The notes under the pieces: generated by a model | Database searches by the model: none | The model's input: the letters and a program-made list of their open reading frames with translations, nothing else | What the model was told of the DNA's origin: nothing | Position numbers and translations under genes: made by a program | Part shown: in pieces, positions 15,468-22,812 of the stretch | Layout of the letters: each line of letters opens with the position of its first letter | Position numbering within the stretch: the first letter of the stretch is position 1 | From: CAZHTS01 sp964535315 | Lineage (GTDB): Bacteria > Chloroflexota > Anaerolineae > Anaerolineales > Anaerolineaceae | DNA length: 56,967 bases | Direction of reading: 5' to 3' | Assembly (NCBI GenBank): GCA_964535315.1 | Contig: CAZHTS010000026.1 | Span: 1 to 56,967, forward strand

Positions 15468-16333
15468 GAGATGCTCCTGGCATTGCGCACGGCGCGCAGG
15501 CGCTGCCAGAGCAGGCCACGTTCGGGCGCAAAGAAAAAGGCCAGCAGGAAGAAAGCGGTGGCGATCAGGACGATGACCGCCCCGGAGGCGACGTTGATGT
15601 AATAGCTCAGGTACAGCCCGCTGACGCTGGCAAACGCCCCGATGACGGCCGAGACCAGCATCATCACCGGCAGGCGGCGGGTGAGCAGGTAGGCGGTGGC
15701 GCTGGGGGTGACCAGCATGGAGGCCATCAGGCCGATGCCGACGGTCTGGATGGAGACGACCACGCTCAGCGCCAGCAGGACGAGCATGAGCGTGCGCAGC
15801 ATCTGGGTGGGCAGGCGCAGCGTGGTGGCAAGGACGGGGTCGAACGAGACGATCAGGAAGGGGCGGTACAGGAAGAAGATCAGCAGCAGCACCACGGCGG
15901 CAAGGATGGCGGTCAACCACAGATCGGAAGAACTGACGCCGAGCACATCGCCGAAGAGGATATGGCTGAGATCCAGGGCGTAGGTGCGGATGCTGCTGAT
16001 CAGCGCCACGCCCAACGAAAAGGCGGCCGAGAAGAGGATGCCGATGGCGGTGTCCTCCTTAATGGCGCCGCCGCCGCTGAACAGGCTGATACCCAGAGCG
16101 ACCAGCACGGCGGCCACCAGGGCGCCGATGAGCAGGTTACCGCCCAGCAGGTAAGCGATGGCGACTCCCGGCAGGATGGCATGTGCCAGGGCGTCGCCCA
16201 GAAAGGCCATCGAACGCAGCACGACGTAGCAGCCGATGACCGAGCACAGGATGCCGACGATCAGGGCGGCGAGCATGCCGCGCTGCATGAAAGGATAGGT
16301 GAGCGGTTGGATGAGCCATTGCAGCGGGATCAT
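15464..16333 (-). CDS. ABC-3 family metal transporter permease
   Basis: The 289-aa protein has about eight hydrophobic helices and ABC-3 family signatures, including YVVLRSMAFLGDALAHAILPGVAIAYLLG and VGIGLMASMLVTPSATAYLL. It forms the membrane channel for Mn, Zn or Fe import with the ATPase encoded just upstream. No metal-binding lipoprotein (ZnuA/TroA type) is encoded in the window, so that subunit must lie elsewhere. The ATG at 16333 overlaps the ATPase stop (ATGA) and has GAGGAGG upstream. Confidence 0.85.
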   Translation of the reverse strand: MIPLQWLIQPLTYPFMQRGMLAALIVGILCSVIGCYVVLRSMAFLGDALAHAILPGVAIAYLLGGNLLIGALVAAVLVALGISLFSGGGAIKEDTAIGILFSAAFSLGVALISSIRTYALDLSHILFGDVLGVSSSDLWLTAILAAVVLLLIFFLYRPFLIVSFDPVLATTLRLPTQMLRTLMLVLLALSVVVSIQTVGIGLMASMLVTPSATAYLLTRRLPVMMLVSAVIGAFASVSGLYLSYYINVASGAVIVLIATAFFLLAFFFAPERGLLWQRLRAVRNARSIS

Positions 16334-17145
16334 ACGCGTTCCTCCTCGGGGGGGCAGCACTGGTCGACGACGACGGCGCCGTTGAGGAACAGGACATGCC
16401 CACCAAAACCGGCGGCGATGTGGGCGGGGGTAAAGACTTCGGCCGGGCTGCCGTAGGCGATCAGGCGATGGTTGAGCAGCATGACCTGCTGGAAACGGTC
16501 GCGGGCCATGCTCAGGTCGTGGGTGGAGACGAGCACGGTGACCCGTTGATCGTGTAATTGTTCGAGCAGTTGCAGGGTGGCCTCCTGCGTGGTGGCGTCC
16601 ACCCCGGTGAACGGCTCATCCATGAGCAGGATGTGCGGCTCTTGCGCCAGGGCGCGGGCGAGAAAGACGCGTTGCTGCTGCCCGCCGGAGAGTTCACCGA
16701 TCGGGCGGCGGGTCAGGGCGGCGACGCCCAGGTGTTCCAGGCTGCGCTGCACCACGGCGTGATCCTCGCTGCTGGGGCGGCCCAACCAGCCGACGCGGCC
16801 GTAACGGCCCATCATGACCACGTCTTCGACCGTCACCGGGAAGCGCCAATCGACTTCTTCACGCTGTGGGACGTAGGCGACGCAGTCCTGGTGATGGCCG
16901 AGCGGCTGGCCGTGGATGAAGATGCGTCCTTGCAGGATGGGCAGCAGCCCGACCAGGGCCTTGAACAGGGTGGACTTACCGGCGCCGTTGGGGCCGACGA
17001 CCGCCACCTGGGCGCCGTGGGGAATTTCAAAGGAAACGTCGCTCAGGACGGGCACACCGCGATAGGCGATGGTGATGTGATCCACGTCCAGGCGGGCGGG
17101 TTCTGCGGACAGGGGTACGGGTTTCAAGCTGGGCCTCTCATGCAA
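16330..17145 (-). CDS. Metal ABC transporter ATP-binding protein (Mn/Zn/Fe type)
   Basis: The 271-aa protein has Walker A GPNGAGKST, signature LSGGQQQR, Walker B ILLMDEP and the H-loop STHDLS. The Q-loop region YVPQREEVDWRFPVTVEDVVMMGRYG is typical of TroB/SitB/MntB ATPases, which favours Mn or Fe, although Zn cannot be excluded. A Cys-Cys pair sits near the C terminus (DQCCPPEEERV). The start is taken as TTG at 17145; the domain itself begins near residue 20 and an internal GTG is a possible alternative. A TATAAT about 13 nt upstream leaves almost no leader. A Fur-like box overlaps the -35 region, which suggests metal repression of this operon. Confidence 0.85.
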   Translation of the reverse strand: MHERPSLKPVPLSAEPARLDVDHITIAYRGVPVLSDVSFEIPHGAQVAVVGPNGAGKSTLFKALVGLLPILQGRIFIHGQPLGHHQDCVAYVPQREEVDWRFPVTVEDVVMMGRYGRVGWLGRPSSEDHAVVQRSLEHLGVAALTRRPIGELSGGQQQRVFLARALAQEPHILLMDEPFTGVDATTQEATLQLLEQLHDQRVTVLVSTHDLSMARDRFQQVMLLNHRLIAYGSPAEVFTPAHIAAGFGGHVLFLNGAVVVDQCCPPEEERV

Positions 17146-17158
17146 ACGATTCGGCCTG

Positions 17159-17195
17159 ATTATAGTCTACTTTTGCTTATTGATAATGATTTTCA
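17159..17195 (-). promoter_or_regulatory. Metal-importer promoter with Fur-like box
   Basis: The -10 TATAAT lies at 17159-17164 on the minus strand. Upstream, TGATAATGATTTTCA (17181-17195) matches the Fur 7-1-7 consensus TGATAATnATTATCA at all but one of its fixed positions and covers the expected -35 region. It overlaps the stop codon of the DNA methyltransferase gene. Fur, Mur or Zur proteins bind such sites; which one acts here is not known. Confidence 0.7.
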
Positions 17196-18080
17196 TTCGG
17201 CGGCGGCGGAATCCACTTCCGCCAGACGTTTTTGGGCCAGGGCGCAGTATTCGGGCGAGATGTCGAAGCCGAGATAATGACGCCCGAGCCGCCGGGCGGC
17301 GACGCAGGTGGTGCCGGAGCCCATGAATGGGTCGAGGACGACGTCGTCGCGGTAGGAGTAGAGGTGGATGACGCGCTCGGCCAGTTCGAGCGGGAAGGGG
17401 GCGGGGTGTCCGATCTTACGGGCCGAGACGGGGGGGATGTTCCAGACCGAGAGCGTGGCCTGCAAGAATTCGGCGCTGCTGATGTCGGAGACGCCGCCTT
17501 CGGGGCGCGAGAAGGTCTGTTTGCTAAAGACCAACAGGTATTCGTGCAGGTCGCGCAGGCGCGGCGCCTTGGCGCTGCGCCAGGTACCCCAGGCGCAGTT
17601 GCCGCTGGCGCCCTTGCCTTTTTGCCAGATGATTTCGCCGGCGGGCAGGAAGCCAATCTGCATGTGGGTGTGGTAGAAGTGGGCGTGGAGCGGAATGTAG
17701 GGTTTACGTCCCAGGTTGGCGATGTTGAGGATGTAACGCCCGCCGGGGCGCAGGACGCGGTAAACTTCCTGGCCGACGCGGCGGATGAGCGCCAGGTAAT
17801 CGTCCAGGTTGAGGTTGTCGTCGTATTCTTTGCCCACATTGTAGGGCGGGGAGGTGAAGGCCAGCGCCACGCTGTTATCCGCTACGGGCATGCATTCGGA
17901 GGATTGCCGGTAGATTCTGTCGGCCCAATCGCCAGGAAGGGCGGCAGATTCGGGCGCTGTTGTTCCGCCGGCAGGATCGGGCAGGGCTTTGAACAGGCTG
18001 CGGGCGTAGAAAGTGGAGGAATCGTGCCCTTCGCGGCGCGAGACGCCGAAAGCAGAGGTGTGGGTCTTGCGCCGTGGCAT
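17193..18080 (-). CDS. Orphan DNA methyltransferase (SPPY type)
   Basis: The 295-aa protein shows motif IV as TSPPYNVGKEY and, later in the chain, motif I as DPFMGSGTTCVAARRLGR, the order of beta-class amino-methyltransferases. SPPY is typical of N4-cytosine enzymes, although some N6-adenine enzymes share it. About 55 N-terminal residues precede the catalytic core. No restriction gene lies beside it. It is 3 nt behind the MFS gene and so is the last gene of the radical-SAM operon, an unexpected setting. Its 3' end contains the Fur-like box of the next operon. The target site cannot be read from sequence. Confidence 0.85.
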   Translation of the reverse strand: MPRRKTHTSAFGVSRREGHDSSTFYARSLFKALPDPAGGTTAPESAALPGDWADRIYRQSSECMPVADNSVALAFTSPPYNVGKEYDDNLNLDDYLALIRRVGQEVYRVLRPGGRYILNIANLGRKPYIPLHAHFYHTHMQIGFLPAGEIIWQKGKGASGNCAWGTWRSAKAPRLRDLHEYLLVFSKQTFSRPEGGVSDISSAEFLQATLSVWNIPPVSARKIGHPAPFPLELAERVIHLYSYRDDVVLDPFMGSGTTCVAARRLGRHYLGFDISPEYCALAQKRLAEVDSAAAE

Positions 18081-18083
18081 GGG

Positions 18084-19418
18084 TCAGCCCTGTTCCTTGA
18101 GCAGCTGCTCGCGGCGCTCGGCCAGCAGGCGGCGCACCCGGGCGGCGTCTTTGGGGTAGGTGAAGTAGAAGATCGAGAAGAACAGCCCGCAGAAGATCCA
18201 CGGGAAGGGGATGGTCCACAGCAGAGCGTTGGTCAGACCGATCTTGTCGGCCAGCGCGCCGCAGATCAGGCTGGCGAAGGCCGAGAGGCCGCCTTCGATC
18301 AGGCTGACGACCGAATAGGCGCTGGAGCGGATTTCGGGCGGGACGACGGCCTGCATCATCGGCTCTTTGGCGCCGCGCCCGGGCCAGCCGATCATCAGGG
18401 CGGTAAAGAGGGCCAGGGCAAACATCTGCCCGAACTCGATAAACGGGCCGCGGGTGAGCAGCAGGTACATGAGCGGCACACCACAGAAGACCGAAAACTG
18501 GCCGATGATGGTGCGGCCGTAACGCGGGCTTTTCTTTTCGGCGTAGTCGCCGATAAAGCCGCCCATCAGGTTGCTGATGGCGGCGCCGATGACGATGATG
18601 GCAAAGACCAGCGGGGCGCTGCCGCGCGGGTGGTTGAAGGTGATTTCGTTGGCGTAGCCCAGTTCGCTGACCATCCAGTTGATGAAGTAAACGCTCATCA
18701 CCACCCACGGCATGCTGCCGGTCACGCCCTGCAAGATGGCGGCCCAGATGGTGGGGATGCGCAGGGTGCTGAAGACGTCGTGCCAGTTGATGGTGTAGCG
18801 CCGGGCGTTTTCGGCGGTAATCAGGTTGGCCAGTTCCGGTTCAGCGCCGCCGCGCGGCGGCTCTTCCACCAGCCACCAGATGACCAGGCCCGAGAGCACA
18901 CTGGCCAGGCCAACGCCGATGAAGCCCCAGCGCCACAGGTCGGCGGTGGCGACAAAGCCCAGCGCCAGGACGCCCAACACGGTGCCCATCAACCCTACCA
19001 GGCCGATGACCCCCAACGCCCGGCCGCGTTTTTCCTGGGGAAAGTGGTCGCCGAGCAGCGAGAAGGTGGCGGGCATCAGGCAGCCCAACCCCAGGCCGGA
19101 GATGGCGCGGATGATCAGCAGGCCGTTGAAATCGGGCATCAGCCCGGCGGCGATGGTCCATAGCCCCCACACGCCGGTGCCGAAGATGAGCACCTGTTTG
19201 CGCGAATAGCGGTCGGCGGCGTAGCCCCAGAAGGGGGCGCTGATGGTCTGGGCGATGCTGCGCAGGGTTTCCATGATGCCGATCATGCCAAAACTGACGC
19301 CCCACACACTGCGCAGGATGGGGCCCAAGACGCCCATCGCCTGGGCTTCGCTCTGGTCGACCAGGTAGCCCAGGCCGAGGGCAAACAGCGTCCATCCGGA
19401 TCGTTTGGAAGAAGACAT
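18084..19418 (-). CDS. MFS transporter
   Basis: The 444-aa protein has twelve predicted membrane helices and the MFS loop 2-3 motif GYAADRYSRKQVL, with a second copy-like loop GGFIGDYAEKKSPRYG. The cytoplasmic loop after helix 6 is about 60 residues long. The closest general resemblance is to spinster-like or proton-coupled MFS carriers; the substrate is unknown. AGGAG lies 10 nt before the ATG at 19418. The gene is 51 nt downstream of a class I methyltransferase and could export a product of the operon, which is speculation. Confidence 0.8.
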   Translation of the reverse strand: MSSSKRSGWTLFALGLGYLVDQSEAQAMGVLGPILRSVWGVSFGMIGIMETLRSIAQTISAPFWGYAADRYSRKQVLIFGTGVWGLWTIAAGLMPDFNGLLIIRAISGLGLGCLMPATFSLLGDHFPQEKRGRALGVIGLVGLMGTVLGVLALGFVATADLWRWGFIGVGLASVLSGLVIWWLVEEPPRGGAEPELANLITAENARRYTINWHDVFSTLRIPTIWAAILQGVTGSMPWVVMSVYFINWMVSELGYANEITFNHPRGSAPLVFAIIVIGAAISNLMGGFIGDYAEKKSPRYGRTIIGQFSVFCGVPLMYLLLTRGPFIEFGQMFALALFTALMIGWPGRGAKEPMMQAVVPPEIRSSAYSVVSLIEGGLSAFASLICGALADKIGLTNALLWTIPFPWIFCGLFFSIFYFTYPKDAARVRRLLAERREQLLKEQG

Positions 19419-19469
19419 AAGATAAGAGCTCCTGTGAGGTGAGGATGTTCAGCCTGAGGGCAGGCAGGG

Positions 19470-20219
19470 TCAGGTGGTTCCGAGTGCGTAAAAAGTGGGG
19501 ACGAACAGGATGCGTTCGCCGTGCTGCCAGGCGGCGGCGTCTTGCTGGCGCAGGGCGTGTAATTCTTGCGGCGAGAGAGTCTGGCCCAGGTCGGCGGCCA
19601 GGATGGCCCATTCCATCTCCCACGCTTCAGGCGAGGGAGGTGCGGCCCAATGACCGCCGAGCAGGCCGCTTTCGACCTGCTCGAGCCCGGCGTGGTGCAG
19701 CAGGGCGGCCAGCCGGCGGCCGGTGAACGGGTCGGCGCCCTGAGCGCGCAGCGCCTCGCCTTGCAGACGGCCCAGTTCGGCCAGCTCGAGCGGGTAGTCG
19801 ATACGCCCGCCGTAATCCGGTTCGGCCAGGGCCAGGATGTGCCCGCCGGGGCGGGTGACGCGGCGCATCTCGGCCAACGCCTGTTCGGGGTGCGTGACCC
19901 ACAGCAAGAAGAAGTGACAGCAGGTCAGGTCAAAACAGGCGGGCGGGTAGGGCAGCACCAGGGCGTCGCCGGCGGTGAAATGGGCGGCCGGGTCGCTCTG
20001 GTGGGCGTGACGCAGGTAGGCAGGGTTGAGATCCAGACCGTGAATGTGGGCCGGGGTGAAGGCGTGCAGCCCGGCGGTGATGACGCCGGTGCCGCAGCCG
20101 ACCTCCAGGATGCGCCGGCACTGGCGAACGTTCAGGCGGGTGTACAGGTGGCGGCGCAGTTCTTCGCTCCAACGCGCCTGTTGGGTAAAACGCCGGTGCC
20201 AGTCGTCAATGGTGAGCAT
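19470..20219 (-). CDS. Class I SAM-dependent methyltransferase
   Basis: The 249-aa protein has motif I ILEVGCGTGVIT, an acidic residue at the end of strand 2 (IHGLDLNP), and the post-core strands of a Methyltransf_11/25-type fold (EMRRVTRPGGHILALAEPDYGG). The substrate is unknown. It starts 12 nt behind the degenerate radical SAM gene, apparently in one operon, so it may modify a product of that pathway. No strong Shine-Dalgarno is seen, consistent with translational coupling. Confidence 0.8.
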   Translation of the reverse strand: MLTIDDWHRRFTQQARWSEELRRHLYTRLNVRQCRRILEVGCGTGVITAGLHAFTPAHIHGLDLNPAYLRHAHQSDPAAHFTAGDALVLPYPPACFDLTCCHFFLLWVTHPEQALAEMRRVTRPGGHILALAEPDYGGRIDYPLELAELGRLQGEALRAQGADPFTGRRLAALLHHAGLEQVESGLLGGHWAAPPSPEAWEMEWAILAADLGQTLSPQELHALRQQDAAAWQHGERILFVPTFYALGTT

Positions 20220-20231
20220 GGCGCCGCAGGG

Positions 20232-21386
20232 TTAGTGCTTGCCCCACACCTGTTCCCAGGGGTCGGTGAGCAGGTTGCCGAGCGGGGTGTGCACGCCCTG
20301 AGCGGGGAGGACATCGCCGTCCGGTTCGACGTACAGCCAGGCCTTGCCGGCGCCATCCGGGGGCGCTTCTTCTTCCAGTTCGACGGCCACGGGGTGGAAG
20401 CTGGAATAGGGCACGGCGAGATCCCAGGAGAGGGTGAGCTGGTGTTGGGCGGCCAGCTGGCGGGCGGCCCGCAAATTTTCTTTGAGCTCTGCCTCGCTGG
20501 CGCTAAGTGAGAGCGACCGCACGCCCATCTGCGCCAGGCGTTCGAGCAGGGCGGGGATGGCGGCGGCGTTGTGGGGCGTGATGGTGAGGTGGACGGTGGT
20601 AAACACATCCTCGACCAATACGTCGCGCAGCGCCTCCCAGGATTGTTCGTCCTCCGGGTCGAGCAGCAGCATGAGATGGTCCAGACCGCTTTGCAGCAAC
20701 TGGTGTAGATAAGCGGTTTCGGCCAGGCGCAGCCCGTCGCTGAGCAGGCCGGTGACCTGGCCCAGTTTTTCGGCGTAAGCGATCAGATCGATCAGGTCGG
20801 GACGCAGGGTGGGCTCGCCGCCGGTGAAGATGATGTGCGGCACGCCGGCGCGCCAGGCTTTCTCCAGGATGGTTTGCCACTCGGCAGTATCCAGCTCGCG
20901 GCGAACGTGATCGAGCGGGGCAACCAGCGTGGCCGGTGGGTGCGAGAGACGATAGGTCAGGGCGCAATCCAGGCGATAGGGGGCGCTGGCGGCGGTGGCG
21001 TAGGGGGTGCGCCGTTCAAAGTCGAGATAGGTGACGGGGTCGAGATCGGGGGTGGTGATGAGGGTCTCAAGGCGCTCGATCAGGGAGCGATAGTCGCTCA
21101 ACGCCTGTTCGTATTTGACCTGATAGCGCCGGGCCACCTGGCGGGCGATCTCGTGCGCCGGGGCGCCGTGGATGTAATAGTAGATGTACTCGGCGGCGCT
21201 CTGGTTGAGGTGCAGGACGGTGCTGGCGTTGACGATTAACACGCCTTCACCGCCGGCTTCGAGCCGCAGGTGCAGCCGGTAGGGATGGGGGGCGTCGGGC
21301 GGAGCCTGGTACGGATAGACGCCGGCAGGCATGGGGCGCGCCGGCGGGAAGAGATTTTGCCAGAAACGGGTGAAGAATTGGTTCAT
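20232..21386 (-). CDS. Degenerate radical SAM paralogue with PqqD-like domain
   Basis: The 384-aa protein aligns along its length with the radical SAM protein encoded directly upstream. Both share a PqqD-like N-terminal domain (RLHLRLEAGGEGVLIVNAS, about residues 22-110), LTYR before the cluster site, FTGGEPTLRPDL and the DPWEQVWGKH end. The CX3CX2C cluster motif is replaced by LSHPPATL (147-154). The extra CPIC and all SPASM cysteines are also gone, and only Cys141 remains in the whole protein. It cannot hold the usual Fe-S clusters. It is still a full open frame with GGGAGG before its ATG, which follows the upstream stop with no spacer, so it is probably maintained. A substrate-binding partner or regulator role is likely; decay in progress is the alternative. 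Confidence 0.8.
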   Translation of the reverse strand: MNQFFTRFWQNLFPPARPMPAGVYPYQAPPDAPHPYRLHLRLEAGGEGVLIVNASTVLHLNQSAAEYIYYYIHGAPAHEIARQVARRYQVKYEQALSDYRSLIERLETLITTPDLDPVTYLDFERRTPYATAASAPYRLDCALTYRLSHPPATLVAPLDHVRRELDTAEWQTILEKAWRAGVPHIIFTGGEPTLRPDLIDLIAYAEKLGQVTGLLSDGLRLAETAYLHQLLQSGLDHLMLLLDPEDEQSWEALRDVLVEDVFTTVHLTITPHNAAAIPALLERLAQMGVRSLSLSASEAELKENLRAARQLAAQHQLTLSWDLAVPYSSFHPVAVELEEEAPPDGAGKAWLYVEPDGDVLPAQGVHTPLGNLLTDPWEQVWGKH

Positions 21387-22790
21387 TCAGAGCCTCCCAT
21401 GAGTTTCGACGGAAAAGGCGGGGATTGGTTGGGGATGAACAGAGGCGGCCTGGCGGGCCAGCGGGCAGCCGCCGCCGCATTCGTGGAGGAAAGCACAGTC
21501 CGTGCAGGCGGCTGGCAGGTCGCGTCGTTCGCGCAGGCTGACCGCTAATTCGTGGTTCCAGATGCTTTGCCACGGGTCGTTAAGCAGATTCCCCAGGGAT
21601 TGATAATAGGACTGGCAGGGGATGACGCTGCCATCCGGCTCGACACACATGTTGTACAGGGCGGCGGTACAACCTTTGACGCCCAGTTCAAGCTGCATCG
21701 GGTCGAAGTGGCAGTATTGGGTAGGGGTGTACCAGATCAGGCGCTGGTCGTGTTCTTGCGTGGCGCGGTTGGCAAGATCGAGCAGGGCGGGGAGTTCGGC
21801 CTCAGGCAGTCCGCTGCCGGCGCTCAACCCGCGCCCGGAGTAGATGAGGGCGTTCAGCCCGAGGGTAGGCACGCCCAGCCCGGCCAGAAAGTCGAGCGTC
21901 TGCGCCAGGAACGCGCTGTTCTGGCGCAGCAGGGTGGTGTTGGTCATGACGAACAGGCGGGAGGAGAGGGCGTTGCGAATCCCCGCCACGGTCTCCTGCC
22001 AGGCGCCGGGGTGAGCGACCATCTCGTCGTGGATGGCCGGGTCGTGCGATTCGAGGGTGATCTGGACGTGATCCAGCCCGGCGGCGAGCAGTTCGGCGAG
22101 ATAGGCCGGGTCGGCGAGCCTGCGCCCGTTGGTGTTCAGCCCGCTGATCTGGCCGTTGTGTTCGGCGTGGGCGATCAGTTCGGGCAGGTCGGGGCGCAGG
22201 GTGGGTTCACCGCCGGTGAAGACGACGTGGGGGATGCCCAACCGCCACAGCTGGTCGAGGATTTGCTTCCATTGGGCGGTGGTCAGTTCAGGATAGAGGC
22301 GCGGCCGGGCGTTGTAGCAGTGCTGACAGGCGTTGTTGCAGCGGTAGGTGAGGGCCAGGTCCATGCGATAGGGCGCCGAAGGCCGGTCGGAGAAGGGCGC
22401 CAGGGTTTCCAGTTCCAGATCGCAGATGGGGCAGGGGCCGTCGGGGCGGATGAGCGCCTCGAGCTGTGCGCAGAAGGCGGTGTAATCCTGGCGGGCCTCT
22501 GCCGCGCTGACGCGGTAACGCCGGGTGATGGCGGCGATGGCCTGCTCGCCGGGTGTCTGGCGGAGAACAAGCGAGGCCATGTAGGCGGCGGTGGGGTTGA
22601 AATGGAAGGCGCGGCTGGCGTTGACCAGCAGCAGGCCGTGCCCATCTGCCTCCAGGCGCAGGTGCAGACGGGTCTTGCCGCCGTCCTCCTGGCGCAGATA
22701 GTGATACACGCCGGGCGCCAGCGCGTCGGGCAGGGGTGTGCCTGCCAGGCGCTGGCGCAGACGGGTGATCCAATGACGAGGGGTGGTCAT
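21387..22790 (-). CDS. PqqD-radical SAM-SPASM peptide-modifying enzyme
   Basis: The 467-aa protein has three parts. Residues 25-115 form a PqqD-like domain, the fold that recognises RiPP leader peptides. A CPIC motif follows at 120-123. The radical SAM core carries C151-NNA-C155-QH-C158 and GGEPTLRP (193-200). A C-terminal SPASM region has cysteines 374, 382, 392, 429, 432, 438 and 442 for auxiliary clusters. Proteins with this layout usually make crosslinks or epimers in ribosomal peptides. The start at 22790 (MTTPRHWITRL) was chosen because the upstream codons run through the Cys-Ala repeat of the neighbouring gene in another frame. It lies 22 nt behind the DUF2207 gene. Confidence 0.88.
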   Translation of the reverse strand: MTTPRHWITRLRQRLAGTPLPDALAPGVYHYLRQEDGGKTRLHLRLEADGHGLLLVNASRAFHFNPTAAYMASLVLRQTPGEQAIAAITRRYRVSAAEARQDYTAFCAQLEALIRPDGPCPICDLELETLAPFSDRPSAPYRMDLALTYRCNNACQHCYNARPRLYPELTTAQWKQILDQLWRLGIPHVVFTGGEPTLRPDLPELIAHAEHNGQISGLNTNGRRLADPAYLAELLAAGLDHVQITLESHDPAIHDEMVAHPGAWQETVAGIRNALSSRLFVMTNTTLLRQNSAFLAQTLDFLAGLGVPTLGLNALIYSGRGLSAGSGLPEAELPALLDLANRATQEHDQRLIWYTPTQYCHFDPMQLELGVKGCTAALYNMCVEPDGSVIPCQSYYQSLGNLLNDPWQSIWNHELAVSLRERRDLPAACTDCAFLHECGGGCPLARQAASVHPQPIPAFSVETHGRL

Positions 22791-22812
22791 GCCGCTCGGG
22801 CTCCGCAGGCGG

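Noticed and set aside
17232..19163. 643-codon plus-strand frame over the methyltransferase and MFS genes
   Set aside because: No recognisable domain; the opposite strand encodes two well-defined families.
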